A program made the position numbers and the translations under genes. A model generated the notes under the pieces. That model was not told where the DNA came from and made no database searches. It was given only the letters and a program-made list of their open reading frames with translations. DNA of 64,000 nucleotides from assembly GCA_022605405.1 (NCBI GenBank), contig JABYQQ010000033.1, positions 1-64,000 on the forward strand, written 5' to 3'. Source of the stretch: Earliella scabrosa. Its lineage: Eukaryota; Basidiomycota; Agaricomycetes; Polyporales; Polyporaceae. Shown here in pieces: positions 23,872 to 35,414 of this stretch; the first letter of the stretch is position 1; each line of letters starts with the position of its first letter.

Positions 23872-23911
23872 ACGCGTCGGTGGCTGCGGGCGCTCCTAGC
23901 CACCGACGCGT
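23872..23911. repeat. Perfect 14-bp inverted repeat (hairpin)
   Basis: ACGCGTCGGTGGCT at 23872-23885 and its exact reverse complement at 23898-23911 are separated by a 12-base loop. Both arms contain the MluI-like ACGCGT hexamer. It sits between the membrane-protein gene start and the end of GH79 copy A. Confidence 0.9.
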
Positions 23912-24256
23912 CGCGCGACGAGGCGCGCCTCCGCCTTGACGAAATCTCGCCGGTAGCGGCGGTAATGATAACACTCTGTAACCACTTGTGATGAAGACAA
24001 GCCGACGACGTAAGGACACTTCTGGAGCGCTGCTCGATATGATCGACCTCATTATTCATATCTACGTATACTAGCTGCGATCATGTCTGTACTATGACGC
24101 TTCCTCGGTGAGCCTACTTGTATGATCGACTATCGCAGATCCATATTCCGACTCCAAAACCACAATGAACCGTCACAAACTTTGTTGCTTGTATCCGGCT
24201 ATGAGCTCGTAGGCATACACAATGGATAGACTCTTTCAATGTCCTGTCAGTCACGA

Positions 24257-26063
24257 TCAAAAGTCCACCAAGACCGCCTGCGTCGCGGGCAAGTCCAGGC
24301 CCTGGCTCAGCACGACCGTCTCCCTCACCACACTCCCCGCCGCTCTCCCGCTAGGTGTCTCGAAGGTCTGTCCCGCAAAAGTCACGTTCGCAGTGTCGTC
24401 CGCATGCTGTATCACGAGTCGCCGCGCGCTCGCGTTCCCGCTCTTCCCTCCCGCGAACGCAAAGTCGATGTGCACGCTCGGGCGCGCGCCCGTGCTGGTC
24501 GTGAGCCACGGGTGAAGGTTGACGAAGACGGCGCGGACGAGCTTCCCGCCCTCGAACGCGGCGTAGCCCGACACGTTCGAGTCGTTGACGTTGAGCTCCA
24601 CGACGGAGGACGCACCCGTGCTGCCGACGAGTGTGTTGACGACGAGTCCGGCGTAGTATACGGGCTGGACGTGCGGCGGGAGGGGAGGGTTCAGTGGAGA
24701 GCCATCGACGATGGAGCGGTTCAGGGTGACGGGTTGAATCTGTGAATTTGCATGCCTCGCGCGTTAGAATCGTCGTCACGATGATGTAAAGGGAACTCGG
24801 ATGGAAAGAGACGTACGAAGTTGTATTTGTACCCGACGCCCTCGTGGAAGAAGACCTCACTGATGCCGAGGGTAGCTGCCTGGAGTGTGTAATCGACGGC
24901 CCATAGCGCGATGCCGGCTGTGTTGCTCACGCCAGGCGCGCCATGACATGCGATGCTATTCGTCTCTCTGCGGCAAGGGGGCACAAAGTGAGCACGTCAC
25001 ATGAGAGCAGAAGATATCCAGTGACGACATACCCCAGAATATACGTGAGCCCTTGTGCATGCGTTGCGGCGATGTCCGCGTTGAAGATCGTGAGGTTCCC
25101 GCGTATGGCAGGCTTGCTCATGAAGGCGACCAATGGGAAGCTACCCCCGTCGCAGAACACAGCGGAGTAGCGGTGCTGTGAGACCCTGCAGCGACACGAG
25201 ACTCATCAGCGCCTCTCGTCCTGGAACAGAAACCTCAGGGGTAGTACTAGTGGCAGCACTCACACGGATATTGCCTTCCCGGGCGCGCTGTTCAGGATGC
25301 CCAGATTGAAGATTTGCCGTGGGGTGAACCCCTGCCCTGCAAATGCCGCGCCCTGGAGGGATACAGGTCCATTACGACCTGTGATCCCAACAGCCTGTGC
25401 GACTGCACCCGCGACAGAGATCCAGTCCGGGACATACTGGTTGACGGAGAAACCTCTCGCGCGAAGCCCGTTGTTGCCATAAAGGTCCGGCTCGTTCCCA
25501 ACCTCTATGAGATCAAGAACGACGCCTGACTCGACCACGGAAGGCGTCGAGAACGCCTTGAATATCGACTTGACCATATTGACGGCATTCGTGACGTTGT
25601 CCGCGCCGAGGTTGACGCCCCATGTCATGTGCGTCCCACTCGGGAGGAAGCGGGAGAGCTGGTAGTACCCGTCACCGACGGTGATGCGGCTCGCCTCGGG
25701 GAACGGGGTGATCGTGTTCGGGGGAGGGAACTGGGCCTCGCTGATGGTGACTGTCGGCGAGAAGAACGTGTGGTCCTCGGAGTTGGCGCCGACTCGGATT
25801 TTGGGTGGTTGGCCGGTGAGGGCGGCGTAGTTCGAGAGCGCGGTGTTCACAAACTCGTTGCGCGAGTCGACACCGGTCCATGAGGGCCAGTTGTCCTGCT
25901 CGAGGGAGAAGGAAACCAGCGTACGAGAGAGGGGTTGGGCGTTGGATGGAGGGGCGGTCGGAATGGAGACATTGACGGCGAAGACGACGTTCAACCAGAC
26001 GGGAAGCGTGAAGACCCACAGAGGGTTATACAATCGTACCATGACGACTTGGACAGGTCCCAA
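24257..26063 (-). CDS. GH79 beta-glucuronidase, copy A
   Basis: A secreted retaining glycosidase that removes beta-linked glucuronic acid (or its 4-O-methyl form), for example from arabinogalactan side chains. A hydrophobic signal sequence (LWVFTLPVWLNVVFA) leads into SRTLVSFSLEQDNWPSW. Then come IRVGANSEDHTFFSP, GTHMTWGVNLGADN and the acid/base motif VGNEPDLY near residue 190. After a short exon (SQHRYSAVFCDGG) and an intron splitting ILG from ETNS, the nucleophile Glu lies in GETNSIACHGAPG. The C-terminal beta domain includes YYAGLVVNTLVG and SNVSGYAAFEGGKLVRAVF. It ends at QAVLVDF without a membrane anchor. About four introns occur at the same places as in copies B and C. Two in-frame ATGs (26063, 26039) precede the signal; the second may be used. 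Confidence 0.9.
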
Positions 26064-27635
26064 GGCCTGGCTGGCCAGGCGGCGTTGGGTGCCTCTCTTA
26101 AATAACGGTCAGCAGCAAGGTCAGCAACTCCGGGACCAACTTTGCAATGACACCGCGGCGAAGCAAGAAGTGTTCTTGCCGAGTTAGGCATACGCAATGT
26201 GCGGGGCATCAGGAAGGTGGAAGGATACAGGATGCGGCCGAATTACGACAGCGACGCGCATGCCGGCTGCAATACCCTGAGCTCATCGCGGCATATGGAT
26301 GTGCCTTCGAGAACTTCCTTCTGGTCCAAGCCAAATATAGCGCGTACCACGGGTTTTCGTTGGTCAGAGTAAACGTAGAGTGTTCGAACCATACGAAGGG
26401 TGTCCGAACTATAGGAGGAGCTTCATCAGGCACAGTTCTCACCCGCTGGCAATTCGATCGCTTGGAGTTCGGTGTTCAGTCAACGTGGAGTATACGAAGG
26501 GAGCCAGTTGCACCTGCATCGAAAAAGGAGATGAGCCCCAGATATGCAAAGTTGACCAACACACCTATTCGTGAGAGCGCCGACGTCCATTACAGCGAGA
26601 GCAGACGGCGGCATAAAGAATGGAGATCCGCCGGAAGAGAGACCATAAGTCACGAACTACGCCCTGCCAGTCAGCGAAACGTCAAGCGGGCCAAAGAGAA
26701 GAGTCCGATCCGCCAAGTTCTCCGAGTCCGCCCATACAGTTTCGGGGTCTGAGAAGACTTCAAGACCTGCGGATCAGGGCGTGGACCTAAAAACAACCTT
26801 CCGTTACCCACCCCTCCCAGACCGGAGGCGAAGTGGAAGGCAACGCACGCTGCATTGGGCGCGTTGTATCCACGCCGCTGCATGGAAGCGAGGTACTTGG
26901 TGATATGATTAGAATCAGAACGGGTCCATGAACGATGTGTGTAGCACTCACAAAGTTCTACACGGAGAAACCTAGCATGTTCCGAGTCATTTGTAGTGCC
27001 ACGAGAGCGGCGGTTGGGAAGCAACGAAGTTTGGAGTACTTGAGTCTAGGCATACCCAGACGAGGCGATGGATTAAAAGGGTGTTCTTGAGCGTAATAAC
27101 TCACAGGCCCTTCGATTGGCAATCGTGAGGAGCTATCTGGCACATTAGTACTACTTACTAATGTCCGGTGTAAATCATCTGAAGTCCAGCCGACGCCGCG
27201 GCGCGAGTTACCTTGAGTTCGAGCCTTTGTGATAGTGTTCGGGCCGTAGAGACCCGGTACTGGGGCCACAATGAGAACAAGTAGAATAGCGTGCTACTGC
27301 AACGTGGACAGGATGGGTGTGTCGTAGGTGGGTCGCGGTGGGAGCCTGGGATGGAGCCTGAGGCGAACATCGCCGACGACCGTGTGACATGTAATGTAAT
27401 CACGCGTGACGAACGGTCACGGAGCACGTCGCTCTCGTGAGTCTCTTCAGCTCAGCCAAGCTTTCAAGAATCATATACAGCAAGCCTTGGCACTAGAAGC
27501 CTGAGGTTTGCGGCATCCTAACAGCTGTGTGCGGCGGGGAGCGAAGGTGGGTGTTGCTCAAGATAGTCCAAGAACATGGTCGGCGTTCAACTTGAAGGTC
27601 GCCGCAAGGACTCCGAGGAGTCGTTGTGCGTTCGT
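26064..27635. other. Mostly non-coding stretch with one possible small-gene remnant on the minus strand
   Basis: A minus-strand frame around 26780-26915 reads KYLASMQRRGYNAPNAACVA then FHFASGLGGVGNGR, preceded by a splice-like GTGAGT...CAAG. This looks exon-like, but I could not join it to a start or stop. A 201-codon plus-strand frame (26147-26752) lacks any feature. Confidence 0.3.
27142..27164. repeat. Inverted repeat ACATTAGTA / TACTAATGT
   Basis: Nine-base perfect arms around a 5-base spacer. Its core, TAGTACTACTTACTA, recurs near 41607 between the MTAP and DUF6697-like C genes. Confidence 0.6.
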
Positions 27636-29655
27636 TCATGAGTTCCGCACACGCTTCACTCTGGGCCGTGTCGACCGTCTCTGGTCGTTTGTTGTGTCGA
27701 CAGCGGGAGCGCCCACAGGGACTTCTGCTTGTGACAGAGTGCCTGCGTTGATATTCTCAACGTCGGAGCGGCCATCCGGGAGCGGTTCGGCGTCGGACTC
27801 GACTGACGGCAAGTCAACGTCGATAGGTTTACGCTTCGAGCCAGTGCCTTTACTCTTCTTCCGTCGGCTCTGCGAAGGCTCCTCCGAAGAAGCAGCAGTC
27901 TGTCTCCGCTTCTTCTTTGGTGGAGGTACATAGCGGTCGACGTTGCGAACGAGGATGCGAATAAAGTCTTCTTCGTAACCGACACACGTCATCCTGTAGA
28001 CGCCAATTTCCTAGCAGAAGGAGTTCAATGAGGATGGTGGAACCACGAAGGTTGGAAGTCTCACCTCGAAGCCCATGTCAAGCGCCCTATGGACATCTTC
28101 GTCCGTCAACGCAGCACGGATCTGCTTGATATCCACCAGAGCAGTTGTATAGTCCTCCTCGGTAGGTTCATAGTCGTCGCCGTTCTGTTTTCGCAACCAG
28201 ATTCGAACGCACATATGCGAACCCCAACCCTTAGTCAAGATACCTTTCACCCACGTCCGTCGAACCTATGTGGCAGCACATCGGTCAGTACGCCGCTCAA
28301 CTTCGGAGCTGCGACATAAAGATGGCTAAGACTCACCACTTCCTTCTGAGTCCGCCACGACGCACCCATAATCGAGTCCCTGGCGTCCAACCTGTACTGG
28401 CCCATGTACACCCATGACGAGGACTCAAGACGGACAAACGTCCTCTGCGGTGTTGTCCAATCCGGCTGGGCCCTCCTGCTGTGGAAGAATAAACCGGGGC
28501 ACCCAGGTTTGGTTGGCGCGTGAGGGTTGAAGTCGAGATGGAGGAACAGCCAGTCTTCGAGCCCGTGCCAGTTGATGAGTTCTTGACGGGGTCGTGGCAG
28601 CGTCTCTTGAACGTTGCCACCGTATAGGTTCGCGATGTAATCGCGAGGGAGGCCTTTCTCCGCTATCGCTGGGGGAACATTGATGGGGAACCGGTGGTTG
28701 ATGCCATCCCATGTGAGGGCGTTCAGGAGGAACTCGTCGTTGAGAAGGGCTTCCTTCTTGATCTTGACATCAGGCTTTCCGGAGCAATCAGTATCTCATG
28801 CATGAGGAACCTCAATAGCATAGAGACGAACGTTACGCAGCTCCTCCACCGCCGTACGAAGGGCTTGCTCGGATTCTGGTTCACTGCCTCGTCGATGTTC
28901 CTCCGGCACCGAGATCTTGACATCCTCCTCAGGTTCAGGTTTGATTCGGAGGTCGTCTGCGGGAGCTCGATGATCAATATCCATGGTGTTCTGGTTTGTA
29001 TCAGCCTGCGCCGCATGTTGTGCTTGAAGTTGAGCTGCTTCAAGTTGTTGACGTGCCCTGCGCCGACGAACTTCCTCCAAGCGAGGGAGGACAACTTCTG
29101 GCCTGATGATTGGACGCGTTCTTGCATCTGATGCCATTTCTCCTGGGCGATTTGAGACATCGGGCGTAGGAAGTCTCACCTCCTCAGCCTGTGACTTGGG
29201 CGCCTTCTGGTCGTCGTCCGGCTTGCATTGTGTCAGTGGCCCATACGGTTACTTATAAGAACATCACTGTCTCACCTCAGTAGCTCTGATCTTCCGAGAT
29301 TGGATGTCGTCTAGGTCGTCGGGCCAGCCTGTCATCCCGTTTTCCTGTCTCCCAGACTGTGCTCCTGGTTTTAAGTCTCACGACAGTGTAGACAGACGAC
29401 TCAGAGAGCCTCACGCCTTTGGTGTCTTCATCGTTAACGTTCTGTGGCTGAGGATCATTGTGCACGGGGTGGACATTCTCGGTGACAGGCAACTGTCGCA
29501 ATAACCTCTGTGTGACGAGATTGTCCGAACGTTGTCAAATTCGAGCTGCGCCAAGAGACCAGGCGAGTCCGAGTCGTACTTACATTGACAACACTGACGA
29601 AGCGAGTACTGGCTGGTTTGACATCCTCTTTTTCTTCCCGCTTCAGCTTCAGCAT
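27636..29655 (-). CDS. DUF6697-like protein, copy A
   Basis: Function unknown; a basidiomycete-restricted family. Exons in order: MLKLKREEKEDVKPAST near 29655; VRLPTPDVSNRPGEM with VVLPRLEEVRRRRARQQ; an acidic stretch with the SUMO-consensus-like IKPE (RIKPEPEEDVK); TAVEELRN; then the core starting DVKIKKEALLNDEFLLNALT, DGINHRFPINVP, YIANLYGGNVQETLP, EDWLFLHLDFNPHAP, SSWVYMGQYRL. After another intron come KGWGSHMCVRIWLRKQNG and ALTDEDVHRALDMGFEV, then MTCVGYEEDFIRILVRNVDR. The tail is Lys/Ser-rich and ends RRSTRPRVKRVRNS. The same exon order is seen in copies B and C, which supports the model. Basic C-terminal clusters suggest a nuclear protein (inference). The number of 5' exons between 29180 and 29655 is uncertain. 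Confidence 0.75.
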
Positions 29656-29985
29656 TTTGAGAGTGATACGACGCGGCGGTGGTGAGATCTATAGATAGTC
29701 AAGTCTAAGCTGCGAAGTTGAACGTTCAACTTACATACGTGTCGGGTTGGGAACCGAAAGTACTGGCAAGCGTCGGCAGCCTTAAGCTCCGCCGCCCCCC
29801 GGCCCGGCCGGTCCTCTCCTCAATCCCCATAGTACCTGCCTATGGTAGTTGGGTTGCTATGCTCATTGTGGCCCTGGAGTCTCACAAACTGAAGTTTCCA
29901 CGCGTACAATTCCGGATCCAAATTTGTAGGGAAACTACATAGCATCCTGGCAGTACTTGTACCATTTCGGTGGCCTCTCCCGTAC

Positions 29986-32097
29986 CTATAGGTCTGGGTC
30001 GTCGTCTTCCACTTCGATATCTGCAGGCGAGGCGACGTTAATGGCTGCGGACCGCTTTGAGCTTCTGTTCTTCTTCTGCGCGCCTTGTTGTTTGGTGTCA
30101 GTGGCCTGCTTCCGCTTCAAGTGCTTCGCCGGAGGCGGGGTCCACCTATCGGCGTTGCGCGCAAGAATACGGACGAAGTCTTCATCGTATTCGACGCACG
30201 TCATCCTGTAGGTACCCATCTCCTGCGAATGTGGAGGAGAGAGCATACGATTGAATCAGAGATATGGCGTCAGAAGAAAATCCGCACCTCTACTCCATCG
30301 TCGAACGCTTGAATGATATCGTCCTCGGTCAGAGAGCCGCGAATCTGCTTGAAGTTTGACTCTGCATTCTTGAAGTCCTCCTTTGTCAGCTCGTAGTCCG
30401 CGCCATTCTGCCTCCGTGACCACAGTCGGACACATGTTGAATATCCCCATTCTTTGGTCAAGAACCCTCTAGCCCAGGTCCGCTTCACCTGATAACCCGA
30501 CCCCCGGTCAGCCAATCAGTGAACAATAGCGATGACGTAGACTGGTAAATCGCCTCACGATTTCTGTCTGTTCCTTCCACAAAGTCGATGTGAGCGACGT
30601 CCCGGCTCTCATTCTGTACTGTCCCATATACACCCAATGCGAGGGCTTCAGCCGGACGAATGTTCGCTGGATTGCTGTCCAATTATCAACTGCTCTTCCT
30701 CCAGAGAAGAATAGTCCGGAAAATCCCGGTCTGGTGGGTGCGTGGGGATTGTAGTCGAGGGTAAGGAACATCCAGTCATCCAGCTTGTGCCATTCCAGCA
30801 TGTCCTTGCGCGGGTGCGGAAAGGTTTCTTGTATGTTTCCTCCGTAAAGGCTTGCAATATACGCTCGGCGGAAGCCGCGCTCAGATATCTCCGCCGGGAG
30901 AGAGATGGGGTATCGGTAGTTGATGCCCTCCCACGTGAGCGCATTTAGGAGGAACTCGTCGTTGAAGAGGAGTTCCTTTTTTATCTTGACGTCACGCTAT
31001 ATGACCCTGCGTCAAGGACTAGCCATGCCTTGACAAAGCACAGTATATCACTTACATTGCGCATTTCCTCCACAGCCTGACGCAAAGCTTCTGCGGATCC
31101 AGGCGCACCATGGTCCAGTTGCATCGGTAATTCATCATCCACGGGCTCGGGCTTGACCCGAAGACCGTTGATGGACTCGGCATCCGTTTCCTGTTCCGGC
31201 TGAACTTGCGCTGGCTGGTTGTCGTGGCGAGTGCCAGTTTCGCGTTGACGTGCTTTGTGACGGAGAACATTCTGCCATCGTGGTACAACGACTTCGATCC
31301 TACGGAGCGTTTTCCCATCCCGTACAATGTCGTTTGGACGAAATACCGAGACCGTTGAAGGTCGAGCCTCCTCACGCTCGTCACTGGCTATGTCGTAGTC
31401 AACTATCTATGTGGTGTAATTATCAATGTCATGATATGGAGGTGAATGCCTAAGCGAGGAGGGGTCACCTCAGGTTGGATAACTCCTGACTCGGTGGAAG
31501 CTGTGGTCATTGTCGCGCCTTCGGCGTTCTGCGGAATACATGGTTAGACGACTCAGACGTAGCCCATATTGCAAAAGAGGGTTATGCTGACTATGGCCAT
31601 GGATTGGACTACGCCCTGCGGTAAGGTACGCTGCACTTGAAGCTGTAAGCCCTCAAAGTACACACCAACAGTGGAAGTGCGCGCTGGTCAGTACATACCT
31701 GCGCCTTCACGTCTTCTTTTGTGCTGGATAGGGAAACTCCCGACTGAGCACGAAAGGCATCTAGATTAATGTCGGGCAGCCGCTCTGGCGTCCCTTCGTG
31801 CTTCTGTCATAATCTCGTCATACCGCCAGGGTCACGTCATCACAACTTTCTTGCGAAACCTACTATCTCAGAATCCTCCACCTTGACATCTTTCCGGGAC
31901 GATGAGCCAGTCATTGGCAGATCTCCAGGACCAGCGAATGATACATTCCCACGGTTCTGTTAAGGAAGTGCGAAGCGATAGTCAATGGCACCAAGGCAGA
32001 TCGACTCGGATGGTGGTCACTGCCAGATAGTACTCACGGTGGTGGTGCGGGTACTTGTTTTGATATCAGCGTCAACGTCGGCCTTAGGAACCGCCAT
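29986..32097 (-). CDS. DUF6697-like protein, copy B
   Basis: Tandem neighbour of copy A, about 330 bp upstream of it in the same orientation. The start exon reads MAVPKADVDADIKTSTRTTT followed by GTGAGT. Next come GNVSFAGPGDLPMTGSSSRK and DVKVEDSEI, then IEVVVPRWQNVLRHKARQRE, the SUMO-like VKPE in RVKPEPVDDE, and EALRQAVEEMRN. The core follows: DVKIKKELLFNDEFLLNALT, YIASLYGGNIQETFP, LDDWMFLTLDYNPHAPTRPG, SHWVYMGQYRM; then WARGFLTKEWGYSTCVRLW and SLTEDDIIQAFDDGVEV; then MTCVEYDEDFVRILARNADR. Unlike copies A and C it ends early, at ASPADIEVEDDDPDL, without the basic RVKRVR end. Exon joins in 31400-31750 are weak. Confidence 0.75.
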
Positions 32098-34031
32098 CTC
32101 GATGTACTGGAATATGAATCTTCACGGCACTTGCGCGACCATACCACCTTGAGAGTCAAACAATGAAGACTTGCTACGTCGCGTCAGCAACGACTACCCG
32201 TCGGCTAAGAGAGCGCTGGCAGAGAACCCTTGAATAGCTACTTTGATAAGTCCCAAGTATCACTTCATATCGATTGGCAACCACGACTCAAATACCATGT
32301 TTGCAGGAGTTCACGGAGTGTGCGCGAAGAACGCGTTTCACACAGAATACTTGGAAGTCCGCCGAAATTACCTATGAGACATGTCACATTTGGGTCTCGC
32401 CGATTCAATGCGAGCCTGAGTTCAACAATCTGCCGGGTGCTTTCACGGCGCCCCACACATACATAACTGCGATTAGGCTGAAAACTCACACAAAGTCTCC
32501 CTCGCATTGGCTTTAGGGGTTAGGAGTTCACTTCCAGGCGACTGCAGACCGTGGTCGGAAGAGAATGCAAGCGCCTCACATGCTCTGCTCGGTGACAGCC
32601 TGTTATACCCTGTTACACCGTGCTGTGACTGTGACAGTCATTCACCGGAGCGCCCAAGCACGACCTCGTCGTCGGCGATCATGGCAGCAAAATCCAAAGC
32701 ACGGTGAGCCAAACCTGAGCCAAACTATCCCTGCGCGGTGAACTCTTACAGTCGTTTTGCTCACTATCATCTGCTAGGACTATCATCGTCCGCATGGTGT
32801 CTACCGCGCAGACGGGATACTTTTATACAACGCAGAGGCTGAGGTTGGGTCCGAGGTTGGCAGCGGTGAAGTACGATCCCCGAGGTGCGTGTTTGATAAG
32901 TGTGGTCTTCGAGAGCGTACTCATTGTCGTGAACTCAAACAGTGAAGAGTCGAGTGCTCTTCGTTGAGAGCAAGAAGACCTCGAAGAAGTAGGCTTGCCC
33001 CCACCCTGCTACACCCTCCTCTACGTCTTGCTCTGCTAGTACTACTAGGCTGAAGTTCTGGGAACATCGATCGGCCGCCTGCACGAACCCTTGCTCCCAC
33101 ACTGTTAGGACACCTGGGACACGGTCGTCCTCCACGAGTCGTGGCGCTTAGAGACCGCACGGCTTACAGTAACACCATGTAATGTGCTCGACGCAATGGC
33201 TCATCGGGCAGATTTCATGATTGCGGTCGGACTATCACATATTCAGGACGGACGGCGGTGCGTGAGCGACCTTTTCATGCGAATCCGATACCTGTTGAGC
33301 TCTCCCAATCGCTCTTCCTGGGGCTCCATGTCGTCGGCATACCCAGACCAACACACGCTGTTCGTATACATCTTCAATGAATGTTCGTCAACCCCTGTGC
33401 CCCCGAGCATTCCCTGTTCATCTATCAGAGACCTTCAGTGTCCCACATCAGTGCTGTCTGCGTATCGTAAACGTCTTCACAGGGCTCTGTTACCGTCTGA
33501 GGCTTGCTCGCGACAGATGTCCGGACAAGACGAGCTGATGCGTTGATGCGTTATGTACCCACGATCCGCCAGTCACAATACCTCTACCACACAAGAATAC
33601 AAGAGCGTGTTTTACGTTGAGCACACAGCCTGCCGGCGGGAGAGCTGGTGATGATAAATCCATTAAGTACGATAATTAGAGACCGGCGGCGCCAGAGAAG
33701 GGGCCTCGTCAAGGAGGGGTGAATAGAATACTTGGTCGTAAACGGCTAAGCTTACGGACATGATCGTACGTACAGATGTACAGTATAGATATGTGCACAG
33801 AGACTCTACTAAGGACATGGGAACATCGGGGGTTGGTAATGGACATGAGATCTTGGGACATTGAAACACAAGAATGCGTCGAAGCAGACGAGATCATGAT
33901 GTATGATGCATGATGCGAGGACACTGGCCACCGGAGGAGGAATTCGACGGGGGATGATACAGCTGCCGCGCCAGCGCGGACCAGTACATATGTAACAAGC
34001 ATGACAGCGCTCACCATTGTTGTCCGCCCTT
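32098..34031. other. Intergenic stretch, no gene supported
   Basis: Promoter side of DUF6697-like B and the 3' side of the SH3 gene. A 120-codon plus-strand frame (33184-33546) has no motif and no splice support. Confidence 0.4.
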
Positions 34032-35414
34032 TCAATCCGCCTCTACTAGCTCGAGGTAGCTCTCGGGCACCAACGCGTGTCCGCCGCCTTCCTTCTCGAC
34101 GACAGCCCAGCCCACTCCTCCGCCTCGTCCAACGACCCGGACGACCTGCTCCTCTTCTAGTGCCATCTCCGCGGTGCCTTCCGGCTCGAACGCGTACAGT
34201 GCACGGTAGAGGCCGGGTATGAGGGCTTCATCGTCTCCGTCTTGTGGAGCGTCCTCGTACTCGTCATAATCGTCAGACTCGTCATCGTTGTCCTCTGGCT
34301 CGAAATTGCGGTCGAAATCCGTCCGGGATGGTCCACCTTCCTGTGCTCCCTGTCCCGAACCCCAGCTGAAGTGGCTGCTGAGCGTGTTCCAACGGTATGA
34401 GCCCCATCCACCGGCGCCCTCGTCTCCCTCGTCCTCGTCTGCCCTCGAACTCCCTGCGGACGACACCGATGCAGCAGAATACGTTGACCACCGTCGTCGT
34501 GGCCGATTTGCCCGTGGTGCGTCCGGCCCCTTTCCCGTGTGCCGGTCGTCCGAAGACGGGAACGCAAAGTCCCGAATCTTGAAGAGAAGAGACTTGCGTT
34601 TCGACGGCTGCGGTGTTACGGTTGTCGTGGAGGACGTGGATGCCTCAGGTTCGTGCGAGGTGGCCTGCTGGAGAAACGAAGATGCCTTGGACGCGCGATG
34701 CGAGCGTGCAGACGACGAGTGACGGGACAAGGCGGCGGATGCTCGTCTGGAGAGGGCCGGACTTGGAGGAGCAGGACGAGAGGAGGTGAGTGAGTCCCTG
34801 TTCGAGCTCGTGAGAGCGGCAGCGGCCGCATTGAGCGAGACGGGCGCATCCGAGTTCGGGGGTGGGTCTGGCACGGTGATCTGCGTCGTCGGGGTCTTGA
34901 GGGTGAACACGGAGGTCGGGGTGGGCGTGGTCGGGGACGCGGTTGTCGATGGGACAGAGAGGGCGGGGGTGTGGGGCGGAGCAGTCGGGGTGGTGGCCCC
35001 GTCGACGTGAGGCATGTCTGGCTTGTCGGCGTCGTCGCGCTCGCGGGCGCTGTTGAGGCTGCGCGAGGACGATGGGCGCGATGCGAACTCGTGTGCGCCG
35101 AGGCGCGGCGGGGGGTAGAACGGCGAGCCTGGCGAAGGGAAAGGAGAGGTAGACGCTCTCTCGACCGGAAGCGTCAGGCGTAATTCTGGATGGGACAATA
35201 AAATAAGCTCGGAACAGGGCTTCGGAATGGACGCGCACGCACCGGCACTGTCCTGCGCGACGACGGAGGCCATGTCTGACACGGTCTTCTCACTCGGGGA
35301 AGCGGTTCGGGGCAGATTGCGCGGGGTCGGGGGGTCGTCGTCGTCGGGGTTCGCGATGAGGAGCGTTTTCAGGAAATACCATGCATCCCCGAAACGCAAG
35401 TATATCATCTTCAA
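34032..35414 (-). CDS. Disordered protein with C-terminal SH3 domain
   Basis: A single long exon encodes a Ser/Pro/Thr-rich region (SVPSTTASPTTPTPT), a basic segment (PSKRKSLLFKIRDFAFPSSD), a Trp-containing acidic region (GGWGSYRWNTLSSHFSWGSG, then DDESDDYDEYEDAP) and a terminal SH3 fold. The SH3 reads GLYRALYAFEPEGTAEMALE, EEQVVRVVGRGGGVGWAVVE and ALVPESYLELVE, with the ALYAF and the PESYL signatures of the family. SH3 domains bind proline-rich peptides, so an adaptor role at the cell cortex or in signalling is likely (inference). The true N terminus probably lies upstream: a frame in 35510-35675 (HDEQFVDDFRIY) may be an earlier exon, and the ATG at 35414 may be inside it. Confidence 0.75.
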   Translation of the reverse strand: MKMIYLRFGDAWYFLKTLLIANPDDDDPPTPRNLPRTASPSEKTVSDMASVVAQDSAGACASIPKPCSELILLSHPELRLTLPVERASTSPFPSPGSPFYPPPRLGAHEFASRPSSSRSLNSARERDDADKPDMPHVDGATTPTAPPHTPALSVPSTTASPTTPTPTSVFTLKTPTTQITVPDPPPNSDAPVSLNAAAAALTSSNRDSLTSSRPAPPSPALSRRASAALSRHSSSARSHRASKASSFLQQATSHEPEASTSSTTTVTPQPSKRKSLLFKIRDFAFPSSDDRHTGKGPDAPRANRPRRRWSTYSAASVSSAGSSRADEDEGDEGAGGWGSYRWNTLSSHFSWGSGQGAQEGGPSRTDFDRNFEPEDNDDESDDYDEYEDAPQDGDDEALIPGLYRALYAFEPEGTAEMALEEEQVVRVVGRGGGVGWAVVEKEGGGHALVPESYLELVEAD

